Shown here piece after piece: positions 35,819 through 47,915 of a stretch of 64,000 bases of DNA. The notes beneath the pieces are model-generated. The model worked only from the letters and a program-made list of their open reading frames with translations, was not told the origin of the DNA and did no database searches. Origin of the DNA: Ooceraea biroi (lineage: Eukaryota > Arthropoda > Insecta > Hymenoptera > Formicidae). The DNA lies in NCBI RefSeq assembly GCF_003672135.1, contig NC_039515.1, positions 13,020,001 to 13,084,000 of the forward strand. The letters run 5' to 3'. Both the position numbers and the translations under genes were made by a program. The first letter of the stretch is position 1. The number at the start of each line of letters is the position of its first letter.

Positions 35819-36036
35819 AGACTCCAAACATGCTCTTCTTATTCTTTGCATCATGTTTTTCTATTCTCTGGCCTCCAAGATCACCAGACTTGAATTCCCT
35901 TGACTTTTTTCTCTGGGGTTATGTGATAAATGTGGTTTACGAAGACGCGCCAACTACAAGAGAAAACATGATGCAAAAAATAAGAAGAGCAAGTTTGGAG
36001 ATTACTCGAGATACGTTACGAGAAGCAGTAAGTACG
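35819..36036 (+). pseudogene. Mariner-type transposase C-terminal fragment with an inverted partial copy
   Basis: From 35866 the plus strand reads LWPPRSPDLNSLDFFLWGY, then EDAPTTRENMMQKIRRASLE and ITRDTLREAV: the last catalytic block (SPDLNSLDFFLWG) and C-terminus of a mariner-like transposase. On the minus strand 35819-35854 a second copy reads MMQRIRRACLES, so the two face each other across about 110 bp. No start, no N-terminal domain and no flanking inverted ends are present. Confidence 0.75.
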
Positions 36037-36751
36037 TAATTTCAGAAGAAGAATTATATTATGTTTATAAAATGCTGGAGGACATTTTGAACATCTCATG
36101 GATTAGTGTAAAGCGGAGCAATCGGCCCTTTTCAGGGCAACAAGGTGTGCAAATCCAATCAGCAACCTCCACGTGGTGAACACTGTTCATCTGTTACTGA
36201 GATCTGCCAATAATGGTGACACTAATCTGCTAACTAACGATACACTCATTTACTTGCTTCACGTATCATACACGGGGCAGTTTCGCCACTTGGGCGTCAT
36301 TGCATCGCACTTGGTGCGAGATACTATCGTTTCCCTTGATCATAATTACAATTAAATTAAGGTTGTCATGTTAAGTAAAGCAATTAAACAGTATATTAAT
36401 ATTTTATCACACATAATTTTTTACAATACAATACAATAATTAATTACAATACAGAATTACAACATTAAATTTAATAATGAAAATTTTATAAATATGATAT
36501 ATTAAATTAGCAACTAATATTCTTGTATAATAATTAGCAACTAACATAAAACACATACATAAAATAATATAAAATCTATACTACCAAATGTGAATAATGT
36601 CTTGCAAAAAAATCGATATGTACTAATTTCTGACGTACAACTGACATACATATAACATACGTAGTTTGTTTCTTTCTTAGAACACTTATAATGCATGCGA
36701 ACGTTGCTCTGAATAATTATATCTTCTTCGCTATTCTTCATCACTTTATAC

Positions 36752-39700
36752 TCATAACTGCATAGCGTGCATAAAAGTAAAATAAGATATAGCTGAAGTC
36801 ACAAGCTGAAACAAGAATTCGTCTCCGTATGGACAGTAATTATTAAATATTTCTCAGCAAGTATCTTCAATTATTAACCCTCCGTCGTCCAACTGTACAC
36901 TTGAGTGACACACCTGAAACTACGATGGTAAATTTCACCGACAAATTGCAATTTTTCATAAAAAACCTATTGATCATCCCGGTTTGGCGACTGTCAAAAC
37001 ATGTTCAGGAACGTTCAAGGAGTCACCCGGAATTTTGCCAAATTTTTTAAAGCAGTTATGTGTTAGCGATACATGTATAACGCTCAAGTATACAGTGGGA
37101 CGATGGCGTTGTTAAAAAAACGATGGACGACGTAGGGTTAACTATATCCAAGTTATTACTTAGATTACTGTAAACATAATATTTATTACCGTAGAAAATC
37201 CTTCCATGGACGCAACAAAAAGACCACCCAACACTAGTTTATGACTCTTTATAGATGTGTGCATCATTAAGAACAATTTCTGAATCGGTAACGGTGCTAT
37301 ATACCAAAGAGTGTCATATCTAAAGATTAAACAAACAATGCATTAATATTTCTACCGAAGATCAAATATTAAAACCTGTGAGTATGAAACATTAAATAAG
37401 AAAATAGCCGCAGCTCATGGCAGATACTCGCGATGATACATGTCATGGGAGACAGACAGACAGAGAGAGAGAGAGAACACACTATATTGTATTCTATAAT
37501 TTTTATCCTAGTAATAACAAATATTATATATTGTTGCGTTCCGGTAGGACTCACGCTCTCGCACACTCGCGGGACGCGTTCGCGCGAGACTCGTGACTTC
37601 CGAAATATTGAACTTCAGTTAGAAACGGTACAGCTCAGCGCAACTCAAGAATACACATCTTATCGGAGTCATAACAAAGTCTTGTCTCCACCTCTCTGGT
37701 TATTTATTGTTTACGTCGCCAAGGGGTTCGTCGCGTGGAGATTCGCGTCTTCTTTTTAACTCGCGTCGCCGCTCAGCTGACCCTCAACTGGATACCGGCT
37801 TTACGCTGCACCGGGTGGCTTCCTGACATGGAACCACACCGGATGCAACAATATTATTATTTATATTTGCACAAATCGGTATTAGTACAAATAGTGTCGA
37901 AAACAAAATATCTAATACAACAGTTATATTAATTATTCATATATTATTTCTTACGTAGATCCTAATACTTCTACACTGTGGTCAGTGTAAGACTGAGCAA
38001 ACAAATTTGACATAAACATGTATGCCAAGTAACAAAACAAAAGTCCGCAGGACCAAACAATATCATGCAAGTCCTTGAACTGCATTATGGCATTGTATAG
38101 CTACAAAAAATGTATAGTGACTGTAATTAAATATTATATAAACGAATATTATATGGTATGTAATTAATTACATATAATATACTATCAGAAGTGCAACGTA
38201 CTTTAGAAATACAAAAGCCTTAAAATGTAAAGACTACAATGCCAGTGACACGAATAAATAAGGATGTTACGATTTTCAGGAAGAATACATTTTTCATTAT
38301 TAGGTAGTATTTTAGCAAAATTTATAAGTGGATATATCAATAACAATAATTAACATGATCTCAATATATTAAAAGGACAACATAGGATTTTTTGCTTCAG
38401 TTTTGCTCACATTAAGTACGTAGAATTAATCTTGTACAAAGCATATTCTTCATGTATAATAAACGATTTGAAGATTGCCCGTAATCCTAATCCAAAGCAA
38501 GTTAAAATACCATGCTATACGTGGAATGTATTATATTAGTACTTACGCGAAATAGAATGCAACTTAAGGACAAGACGCAAACTAAGAGTAATGGGAAATA
38601 CCACATATCAAACGAAAGTAACAAGCCTTTGCAGAACCTTAAACCCCAAGAAATGCCTATTTAGTAAGTTACACTTATTCTCTAACCTATAAATATTTGG
38701 ATGTAATTATTCAGGCTAAGGTGAATATTAACGATTAATATTATATAATCAATAGAAAACATATTAAAATATTTCGAAACTAACTCTAAGGTTCTCCTAT
38801 GAATGTAAATTGAAAGACAAATATTCCGATGCATATATTGTATTCTTTGAACAACAGGAAGTTGTAGCGTATGGATAGGTACCGTATCTCGAATTAAATA
38901 ACTGAAAACAATTTAGATAATGTAACTAGTATATAAACTCCATTATTAAGAAAAATAGTGCGCTCGTTAACCTAACAATTTTATATGTTGCACATGAATG
39001 TTTCATTACTGTAGTGAAGAACGTGAAAATCGCAAGTAGCGACCAAACTCCGAATCCTGCTGCTGCTCCCTCAAGCAGTAATAAAAAAAAGAAATATTGT
39101 TCTTCATTGAAGATGAAGAATTCAATATCTACTTCAAGTTTTCGTGGTCGAGATTTATTCATTGGTGCGACAACATCAAGGATGATAGGTGTACTTTCCA
39201 TAAGCGTAATAAAAGATGCACCCATTAAACAAAGAACTAGAAAAATACATATAAATTAAGGAGCAGTTGAATTAAAATAACAAAACAATATATTTTCACT
39301 GATTCACTTACAGCACAGAAATAATGCGAAACTATAAGATTCAGAGAGATATTCTTCAAATATTTTCATTGCGTACCTATTTTTACACATTTTCCAGTCA
39401 CGCTGTATATGTTGAAACACTTGCTTTACCTGTTTTTAATTGCCACAATATGTAGTATTCGAGAAGCAGAATTTTTAAAACTTCATATAATGCACAAAAA
39501 CTGAACCTCAAATACTCACAGCTTCAGAATTGAAGTAGAATGAGTAGTAAATTAAAATAAAAACGAAAGTAATACAAATATAAGAAAATCTTTTTAAGAT
39601 ACATTCCATGTTGCAAGTTGTCGTTAAGAACGGCGTAAACTACAAAGAATATAAAGGCAGAATTCTAACAATAATAATACAATAGTAAATATACACTCAC

Positions 39701-40648
39701 TCCCAAAAAAAGCGGTACACTAAAATTTAAGGAAAAATTTACCAACCTTCAAATGATCATAACTTGGTAAATAATGAAGATAAAAATATGTTCAAAAATG
39801 CAAAATGAAGCTTCAAGTATCCACTTTAAGAATATTTGAATGCAATTATGGTCGGTCATTTGATTCAAAATGGCGGATGACAAAATGAGAGCATGCGAAA
39901 TTGATAAATGAAGATTCGAGTTTGCGATGGCACATGGTGTAAAGTAGGTATTGCAGCCCAATGGGACTAAATGCATATAAAAGTATAGAGTTTTATCTTT
40001 AAAACGCTTTTTTACAAAGCTCGATGCGATCATTTTTTGTTGAGATACTCCAAATTTACTCAACAGAGTGTTTTCTTTTTTAAAGTTGCACAACTCAGCG
40101 AAAAATGATCGCATCGAGCTCGGTAAAAAGCATTTTAAAGATAACACTCTATATATTCATTTGCATTTGGTCCCATTAGGCTAGGCTGCGATATCTAATT
40201 CACGCCATGCACCGTCACAAACTCGGACTTTCGGTTATCACTTTTGCATCCTCTCATTTTGTCATCCGCCATTTTGAATCAAATGACCGACCATAATTGC
40301 ATTCAAATATTCTTAAAGTGGATACTTGAAGCTTCATTTTGCATTTTTGAACATATTTTTATCTTCATTATTTACCAAGTTATGATCATTTGAAGGTTGG
40401 TAAATTTTTCCCTAAATTTTAGTGTACCGCTTTTTTTGTGAGTGAGTGTATATTTAATATAAAGCATAAACATAATGCGTTTAAGAAATAGATTACAGTA
40501 ATACCTGAGAAAATACCATGGAGCAATATGCACTGAAAAAGAATACTGCTTGTATTTGCCAAATAAATGGTTTCTGATATGGCCATAATCCCACAGTTAT
40601 AAACAGAATTCGATGGAGCTTTAAACAACGTGCGCCTGCAAATGCCAT
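36752..40648 (-). CDS. Odorant receptor OR-8, complete, 9 exons, 394 aa
   Basis: Exons: 40505-40648, 39520-39639, 39312-39429, 38972-39236, 38785-38901, 38547-38637, 37955-38100, 37190-37319, 36752-36805. Starts MAFAGARCLKLHRILF; an in-frame ATG 18 codons upstream (MSLSKAFIDK) is shared with OR-9, so a longer N-terminus is possible. Exon 4 is 265 nt with an added codon (FFIFNEEQYFF) and an alanine-rich EGAAAGFGVW, both shared with OR-9 and nearly with OR-12. Exon 8 has MHTSIKSHKLVLGG. Ends SYFTFMHAMQL. Introns carry a piggyBac-like MITE (intron 8), an LTR-like insert (intron 7) and a long hairpin (intron 1), none touching a splice site. Confidence 0.9.
36878..37137. mobile_element. piggyBac-like MITE in intron 8 of OR-8
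   Basis: 260 bp with ends CCCTCCGTCGTCCA and TGGACGACGTAGGG, flanked on both sides by TTAA, the piggyBac target. OR-7 and OR-9 have the empty site. No coding frame. Confidence 0.85.
37532..37850. mobile_element. Solo-LTR-like insertion in intron 7 of OR-8
   Basis: Begins TGTTGCGTTCCGG and ends CCGGATGCAACA (TG...CA termini), flanked by the 4-bp repeat ATAT; OR-10 shows the empty site. These features suit a solitary LTR; a short MITE is the alternative. A copy sits at the same place in OR-9. A GA-rich microsatellite lies just to its left (37450-37478). Confidence 0.65.
39694..40448. mobile_element. 755-bp hairpin element in intron 1 of OR-8
   Basis: The arms of about 350 bp are almost perfect inverted copies: left CACTCACTCCCAAAAAAAGC, right ends with its near complement, with TA on both sides (Tc1/mariner-type target). 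Examples along the arms are 'caaaatggcggatgacaaaa' against 'ttttgtcatccgccattttg'. It would fold into a very long hairpin when the pre-mRNA is made. The open stretch on the minus strand (39749-40147) is an accident of the palindrome. Confidence 0.88.
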
Positions 40649-40977
40649 TTTTAGAGTGACGGAGGGAGCAGCTTTGTCAATGAAAGCTTTCGACAAAGAC
40701 AATGAATATCATCTCTTTCTTATCAAATGTTTATTATAATATGTCCTATTATAATATCTTCTATAATATCTGATAAGATGAAATTGATGTAAAGTTAAAG
40801 TTTAGGAATTGTTCTTTATTATACGATGAAAAATAGATATAACGTACTGTAAATGTACCAAACAATGTGAAAGTAGCGAAGTACCTTTTAAAAAAGATAT
40901 TTCACGTAATAAGTAAATTGTTAGACGTACCAAGAAAATACAAGAAAAAAAGGTGCTTCATTCTTCAATGTACGTAA

Positions 40978-40987
40978 GCGCAAGCGC
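40978..40987 (-). promoter_or_regulatory. Conserved GCGCAAGCGC upstream motif of OR-8
   Basis: Copy 330 bp before the OR-8 start, context B ('actaggcagccgtac', then 'gcgtcagtcgatcttg'). Confidence 0.55.
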
Positions 40988-41424
40988 ACTAGGCAGCCGT
41001 ACCTTTCGATGCGTCAGTCGATCTTGTGCCACCGAAGTGTACACTTCGATGTGAAATAATGCGGCATATGCACCTGTATACTTAGCTGTATCAATTGTAA
41101 TTTTCATATTTTTCATTCATGCTTGTTGTTTAAATGAGATATATAGTTTATTCTGATAATATACATATCCAGTTACGTATATTTATAAAACTTTATATAT
41201 TAAAAAATATACAATAAAGACGCATGTTGATGTTATGGAATATAATTATATTGTACTTTATTTATAAAATCAACTTGTAAATACATCTTGCGCTATTTTG
41301 TAATTTTTTGTATTTTTGTATTTGTTTGCACTTTCAGTAGCTATATATAAAAACAATTCTCACAAAAGTTATAATATCTAATAAGAACGCCAACTACAAG
41401 AAACATATAGAAGAGATTACTTCA

Positions 41425-41619
41425 TTATATCAGTTTTGTACATTTATTACAATAAGAAGCAGAAAAGTCAAAGCAGAAAAAATAATGAATGCTAATATGT
41501 ATAAAACATATTAGTACAATGGTTATGATACCAGACAGTACCACCAAGAGAAAAATATAGAAAAGTGTCATTTCATTATACATTTGATTATAAAGTATAA
41601 AGTATAAAAAGGTTACCAT
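41425..41619 (-). other. Small hydrophobic open frame, doubtful
   Basis: A 64-codon frame with the core LFYIFLLVVLSGIITIVLI, a plausible membrane segment. The duplicate near 24480-24650 keeps the core (LLVVLSGITTIVLICFIHIS), but its frame is closed by stops on both sides. Conservation of the core may reflect only recent duplication. I do not recognise it and would not call it a gene. Confidence 0.15.
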
Positions 41620-41918
41620 CCTCTCAGGATCAACACTGCAGATGGATGCTTATAAAGATTACCCCAACGATGTTGAAATGAAGTTTACTACTTTTCAAAT
41701 TTATATCGTACTATTTCAATTTACAAAACACGTAGAACAAAAATAAGAACACTTTTACTTGTACAGTATACCTCATCTGTGATTATCAATTGAGCTGTAG
41801 ACAAATTGTATTCAGGATTTGACCATGAAGCCATTTAACCATTTTCAGGATAAACACCTGAGACGGAGTTTACGGCGTCTAACGCGAAACAAATAAATTG
41901 ACGTGTCGTCACGCGATT

Positions 41919-42278
41919 GGCCTAGTTAATAATGTGTTTCGTTCGCGCAACCTGACTTGTATCCTGACCTAAAGTAAGTTCGCAACTAAACATTTGCACC
42001 ATATAGACCTATGATACTTTTGGGTTGAAGTAGGCTTCAGTAAAATTTTAGTCCGCATGTCAACGTCATCTATTTATGCACTTTATACAATGTGTAGGGT
42101 ACCTGCGTTTACACTCATTACGTTGTGTGGCCTAAGTCTGGTCAGGGTCAAGCGAAAAAGAGACCTGAATCAAGCCAGACTAAGTCGCTTCCCAACTGTT
42201 TACCATGATGCTAATTATCATGTATAGGTCAAATATAGAGTATAGGCAGCGACCTAAACACACGGTGTAAACTAGGCT
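41919..42278. mobile_element. Harbinger-like MITE, longer copy
   Basis: 360 bp with ends GGCCTAGTT and CACGGTGTAAACTAGGCT, flanked by ATT on both sides. The empty site 'gcgattgataattttcg' is at 24937. Shares stretches such as 'tgacctaaagtaag' and 'taagtcgcttcccaa' with the copy at 28607-28812, so the shorter one is probably an internal deletion derivative. Confidence 0.78.
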
Positions 42279-43171
42279 ATTGATAATTTTCGACAGGCAC
42301 CGTTTGCCTTGATCGATGTTATATGATCGATATAAAAAGACAAGCAACGAAAAGAGAGACATACAGTTACAGATATAGACAGAAACAGAAAGAAAGTACA
42401 GTTAGGCAGATAGATAAAGAGACACAAATTCGGAAGCGGCAAAACAATAACGAATGAATTATCTGTGATTTTCTGACACGTGTATATTGAGTGGAATTAT
42501 ATCAGTTACATATTACAAGTATCGTAGTGTTTCTTGCCAGTTGCGGCACACAGCCTATCCAGTGGACTATCTTGTACAAGTGTGAAAGTAAAAGAGAATC
42601 CCTCCTACACGTACAACTCTCCAAAGCCTGTTATGAAATCGATTCGTTCATCTGTTACTGAGATCTGACAATACTCTGATACCTAACGATACACTCATTT
42701 AGTTACTTCACGCATATATACACGGATCGATTTCGCCACTTGTGCGTCATTGTATCGCACTTGGTGCGAGACATTATCATCTCTCTTGATCATATATCAT
42801 AATTACAATTAAATTATTAAGGTTGTCATATTAAGTTAAGCAATTAAACAGTATATTAATATTTTATCACACATAAATAATTAGAATACAGAATTATAAC
42901 ATTAAATTTAATAATGAAAATTTTATAAATATGATATGTTACATTAGCAATTAATATTCCCTAAATTAAAACAGATACATAAAATAATATAAACTCTATA
43001 CTACCAAATGTGAATAATATCTGCCAGAAAATAATCGATGTGCTAGTCTCTGACGTACAAATGACATACATATAACATAGGTAGTTTTTTTCTTTCTTAG
43101 AACACTTATAATGCATGTAAACGTTGCTCTGCTAACTATATATTCTTCGCTGTTTCTTCGTCACTTTATAC

Positions 43172-46100
43172 TCATAATTGCATAGCGTGCAAAACAGTAA
43201 AATAAGATATAGCTGAAGTCACAAGCTGAAACAATAATTCGTCTCCATATAGATAGTAATTATTAAATATTTCTCAGCAAGTATCTTCAATTATTATTAA
43301 ATATATCCAAGTTATTACTTAGATTACTGTAAACATAATATTTATTACCGTAGAAAATCCTTCCATGGACCCAACAAAAAGACCACCCAACACTAGTTTA
43401 TGACTCTTTATAGATGTTTGCATCATTAAAAACAATTTCTGAATCGGTAACGGCGCTACATACCAAAGAGCATCATATCTAAAGATTAAACAAACAATGC
43501 ATTAATTAATATTTCTACCGAAGATCAAATATTAAATACTGTGAGTATGAAACATTAAATAAGAAAATAGCCGCAGCTCATGGCAGATACACGCGATGAT
43601 ACATGTCATGAGAGAGAGAGAGAGAGAACACACTATATTGTAGTATATAGTTTTTATCCAATTAATAACAAATATTATATATTGTTGCGTTCCGGTGGCA
43701 CTCACACACTCGCAACACTCTCGCACGCTTGCGGGACGCGTTCGCGCGAGACTCGTGACTTCCGAAATATTGAATTTCATTTAGAAACGGTACAGCTCAG
43801 CGAGCAACTCAAGAATACACGTCTTATCGGACAGAAGTCTTGTCTCCACCTCTCCGTTTATTTATTGTTTACGTCGCCATGAGATTCGTTGCGTGGAAAT
43901 TCGCGTTTTCTTTTTAACTCGTGTCGCCGCTCAGCTGGCCTTCAGCTGGCTACCGGCTTTACGCTGCACCGGGTGGATTCCTGATATAGGACCACCCCGG
44001 ATGCAACAATATTGTTATTTATATTTTCACCACTCGGTATTAGTACAAACAGTATCAACAAAAAATCTAATAAAATCTACTACAGAAACAAAATATCTAA
44101 TCCAACACTTATATCATAAAATATATAAAATTATTCATATATTATTTCTTACGTAGATTCTAATACTTCTACACTGTGGTCAGTATAAGACTGAGCAAAC
44201 CAATTTGCTGTAAACATGTACCCCAAATAACAAACCAAAAGTCCGCAGGACAAAACAACATCATGAAAACCATTAAACTGTATTATACCATTGTATACCT
44301 ACAAAACATTTATAGTGAATGTAATTAAATATATATAATAAATGTTAAATATATATACATTTATATATTATATAAACTAATATTATATGTTATGTAATTA
44401 CATAAATTACTTATATATAATATATAATATTTAATTACTTATATATAATATACTATCAGAATCACAACGTAATGTACACATACAAAAGCCTTAATATGTA
44501 AAAACTACAATGCCCGTGACACGAATCAATGAGGATTTTACAATTTTCAGGAATAATTTCTTTTTATTATTAGGTATTTTAGCAAAATTTATAAGTGGAT
44601 ATGTATCCATAAAAATAATTAACATGATCTGGAAGATATTAAAAGTACAAGATTTTTTGGTCCTGTTTTGCTCACATTAAATACGTAGAATTACTCTTGT
44701 ACAAATCATATTCTTCATGTATACAAGGTTTGAAGATTGCCCATAATCCTAATCTAAAGCAAATTAAAATAACATACAATATGTGGAATGTATTATACTA
44801 ATAAGTAATACTTACGCGAAATAGGACGCAACTTAATGACAAGACGTAAACTAACAGTAATGGAAACAACCATATATCAAACGAAAGTAACAAGCCTTTG
44901 CAGAACCTTCAACCCCAAAAAATATCTATTTAGTAAAGTTACATCCAATAACTCTCAAACCTATAAATATTTCAATGTAATTATTCACGCTAAGGTGAAT
45001 ACTAACAATTAATATAATCAATAGAAAACATATTAACATATTTCGAAACTAACTCTAAGGTTCTTCTATGAAGGTAAACTGAAAGACAAATATTCCGATG
45101 CATATATTGTATTCTTTGAACAACAGGAAGTTGTAGCATATAGACAGGTACAGTATCTTGAATTAAATAACTGAAAAAATTTAGATAATGTAAATAGTAT
45201 ATAAACTCCATTATTAAGAAAAATAGTGCGCTCGTTAACCTAACAATTTTATATGTTGCACATGAATGTTTCATTACTGTAGTGAAGAACGTGAAAATCG
45301 CAAGTAGCGACCAAACTCCGAATCCTGCTGCTGCTCCCTCAAGCAGTAATAAAAAAAAGAAATATTGTTCTTCATTGAAGATGAAGAATTCGAAATCTAG
45401 TTCAAGGTTTCGTGGTCGAGAGTCATTCATTGGTGCGATAACATCAAGGATCATAGGCGTACTTTCCATAAGCGTAAGAACAAATGAAGTTATTACAAAA
45501 GTAACTAGAAAACCACATATAAATTAGGAAGCAGCAGAATTATAATGACAAAACATTATATTTTCTCTGATTCACTTACAGCACAGAAATAATGCGAAAA
45601 TATAAGATTCGAAGAGAAATTCTTCAAATATTTTCATTGCTGCAGTATTTTTAAACATTTTCCAGTCAAACTGCATATGTTGAAAAACTTGCTTTACCTG
45701 TTTTTAATTGCCACAATATGTAGTATTCGAAAGCAGAATTTTTGAAAGACAAACATTCCGATGCATATATTGTATTCTTTGAACAACAGGAAGTTGTATG
45801 GATAGGTAAAGTATCTCGAATTAAATAATTAAAATTATTTTCATATAATGCACAAAACCTGAACCTCAAACACTCACAGCTTCAGAATTGAAGTAGACTA
45901 AGTAGTAATTCATAATAGAAACTACAGTAATAGAAATATAAGAAATACGTTTTACCATACACTCCGTGTTACAAGTCGTCGTTAAGAACGGCGTAAACTA
46001 CAAAAAATATAAAGGAAGTCTAACGATGATAATAAGATATTTAACAATATAAAGCATATATATATATATACATATATAAACATAATGCCTTTAAGAAACA

Positions 46101-46258
46101 GATCATACTAATACCTGAAAAAATAACATGGAGAAGTATGCACCGAAAAAGAACACTGCTTGTATTTGCCAAATAAATGTTTTCTGATATGGCCATAATC
46201 CCACAGTCATAAACAGAATTCGATGGAGGTTAAAACAGTGTGCGCCTGCAACTGCCAT
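43172..46258 (-). CDS. Odorant receptor OR-9, complete, 9 exons, 394 aa
   Basis: Exons: 46115-46258, 45878-45997, 45580-45697, 45240-45504, 45054-45170, 44816-44906, 44153-44298, 43349-43478, 43172-43225. Starts MAVAGAHCFNLHR; ends SYFTVLHAMQL. Sister of OR-8 (same extra codon in exon 4, same LTR-like insert in intron 7, same upstream context). It differs at several otherwise conserved places: exon 2 has CNTECMVKRISY where others have CNM(D/E)C.LKRFSY, exon 6 has FDIWLFPLL instead of FDMWYFPLL, and exon 7 has ANWFAQ. Intron 2 contains a stray copy of part of exon 5. The exon 5 frame runs on into intron 5, so exon 4 and 5 limits rest on comparison with the other copies. Confidence 0.88.
43683..44008. 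mobile_element. Solo-LTR-like insertion in intron 7 of OR-9
   Basis: The same element as at 37532-37850, in the same intron at the same base, with TGTTGCG and GCAACA ends and ATAT outside. A GA microsatellite precedes it (43610-43628). It was present before OR-8 and OR-9 separated. Confidence 0.65.
45744..45830 (-). repeat. Stray copy of receptor exon 5 in intron 2 of OR-9
   Basis: About 87 bp closely match exon 5 in the same orientation ('gaacaacaggaagttgtatg', 'gtatctcgaattaaataa'). Details ('tatggataggta', 'tctcgaattaaat') agree with OR-8 exon 5 better than with OR-9's own exon 5. The copy has a 6-bp deletion and no downstream half. It falls between two real splice sites and should be removed with the intron. 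Confidence 0.8.
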
Positions 46259-46588
46259 TTTTAGAGTGACAAAGTGAGTAGCTTTGTCAATGAAAGCTTT
46301 CGACAAAGACAATGAATATCATCTCTTTCTTATCAAATGTTTATTATAATATGTCCTATTATAATATCTTCTATAATATCTGATGTTAAGATGAAATTGA
46401 TGTAAATTTAAAGTTTAGGAATTGTTCTTTATTATACGATGAAAAATAGATGGAACGTGCTGTAAATGTACCGAACAAGGTGAAAGTATCGATGTACCTT
46501 ATAAAAAAGATATTTCATGTAATAACTAAATTGCTAGACGTAAAAAAGAGAGAAAATATACGAAAAAGAGATGTTTCAATGTATGTAA

Positions 46589-46598
46589 GCGCAAGCGC
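46589..46598 (-). promoter_or_regulatory. Conserved GCGCAAGCGC upstream motif of OR-9
   Basis: Copy 331 bp before the OR-9 start, context B ('aataggcagccgtat'). Confidence 0.55.
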
Positions 46599-47775
46599 AA
46601 TAGGCAGCCGTATCTTTCGATGCGTCAGTCGATCTTGTGCCACCGAAGGGTACACTTCAATGTGAAATAATGCAGTATAGGCTCGTGCATCCTGGCTACC
46701 TGTTCTCATTTTCTCATCTTCTCTGCTTGTTTTTTATACGTAGACTATACAATTTACTCTTATAATATGTGTCCAGTTAATTATGTTAGTATAATCTTAT
46801 TTTTTTTAAATATGTACGAAAATGGCATTAAGTATACGCACATGTTGGTTTCATGCATTGAGTATAATATAATTATATTTTATTTCACTATCTATATATA
46901 TAAAAAAAGAATTCCTATTAAAACGGTGATATCTAAAAGTAATGCCAACTAAACTATGAGAACTATATAGAAAAGATTATTTCATTATAGCGTTTCTGTA
47001 TATCTACGTGAATATTTTAACGTAATGTATTAATTCTTAGTTGTTTATTATTGTACAGATACAATACTATTAATGGAGATGAATAAAATATTAAAATATG
47101 CACATCTAAAGCCATATCCGAAAGCGATTAATATTTAATTATAACAAATTTTGGAATTCTTCTAGTATAGTATTTGTAATGTATCTTGTTAAAATATATC
47201 GCTTATTGATTATATTCTTTTCTTTTATTGGTTTTGTGTACTAAAGTAAATTGTATGATAAATATTATAATAAATACACACTTATTCATTATAAGCATGT
47301 AATTTATTATAATATTACATATTATAGTAAGGTAACAGATATTGAGATTATCGTATCGTATCGTATTACCATAATTAGACTTTCGAAAGACATGTTAGTA
47401 CCTTGTGACAATTGATTACATTGTTAAAATAATCTGCTTCTATAATGAGTATATTATTAAACTACTATAACTAACATAGGATTTTATATTGCACGAAATT
47501 CAATATACAAGTTATATTATCAAATATAGCAAAATACTTTAGTGTCTAATGTTCGACGTGTGCCAAATAAATATATTGAAAATGATATGCATCGTATAAT
47601 ACGCATGACTTCATTTTTAGAGAGCTCTCACCACTTATGTTGCAATAATTATGTTTATGCACTCAAAACTACATAGAACACAAAAGCAGAATTCTAACGA
47701 TGATAATAAAATACTTATGATATAAAGCCTATACATAAGCATATAACATGGACATAAAACAGGTAGTAAAAATAC

Positions 47776-47915
47776 CTGAAAAAATAAATAGCAGTAGTAC
47801 ATGCTCAAGAAGAAAACTGATTGTATTGATCAGATGGTTTCTGATACGGTCATAATCCCACAGACATAAGCATAGTTCGATGAAGTTTTAAACAGCGTGC
47901 GCCTGCAAATACCAT
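47776..47915 (-). pseudogene. Odorant receptor exon 1 relic A
   Basis: The minus strand starts MVFAGARCLKLHRTMLMSVG and would continue LWPYQ, but Trp22 is TGA. A net 4-bp loss after YQKP then destroys the frame. The donor CAG|GTATTT is still present at 47776. Similarity to complete genes ends about 75 bp to the left, near 47690, exactly where exon 2 should begin. No other exon is present between here and OR-9. Confidence 0.85.

Larger units (their letters stand above)
35292..36751. other. Spacer between OR-7 and OR-8
   Basis: Upstream region with the GCGC motif, resembling that of OR-0 up to 35800. Then a transposase fragment insertion (35810-36060), then ordinary spacer and 3' flank of OR-8. 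No receptor fragment seen. Confidence 0.6.
40649..43171. other. Spacer between OR-8 and OR-9
   Basis: The upstream region in context B (40649-41110) is followed by a 1.6-kb segment shared with 24180-25480, here interrupted by a Harbinger-like element, then ordinary spacer and the 3' flank of OR-9. The minus strand 41425-41619 has a short hydrophobic open frame, annotated separately. Confidence 0.6.

Noticed and set aside
39749..40147. 132-codon frame on the minus strand
   Set aside because: Lies inside the arms and loop of the hairpin element; no family similarity and symmetrical sequence explains the openness.
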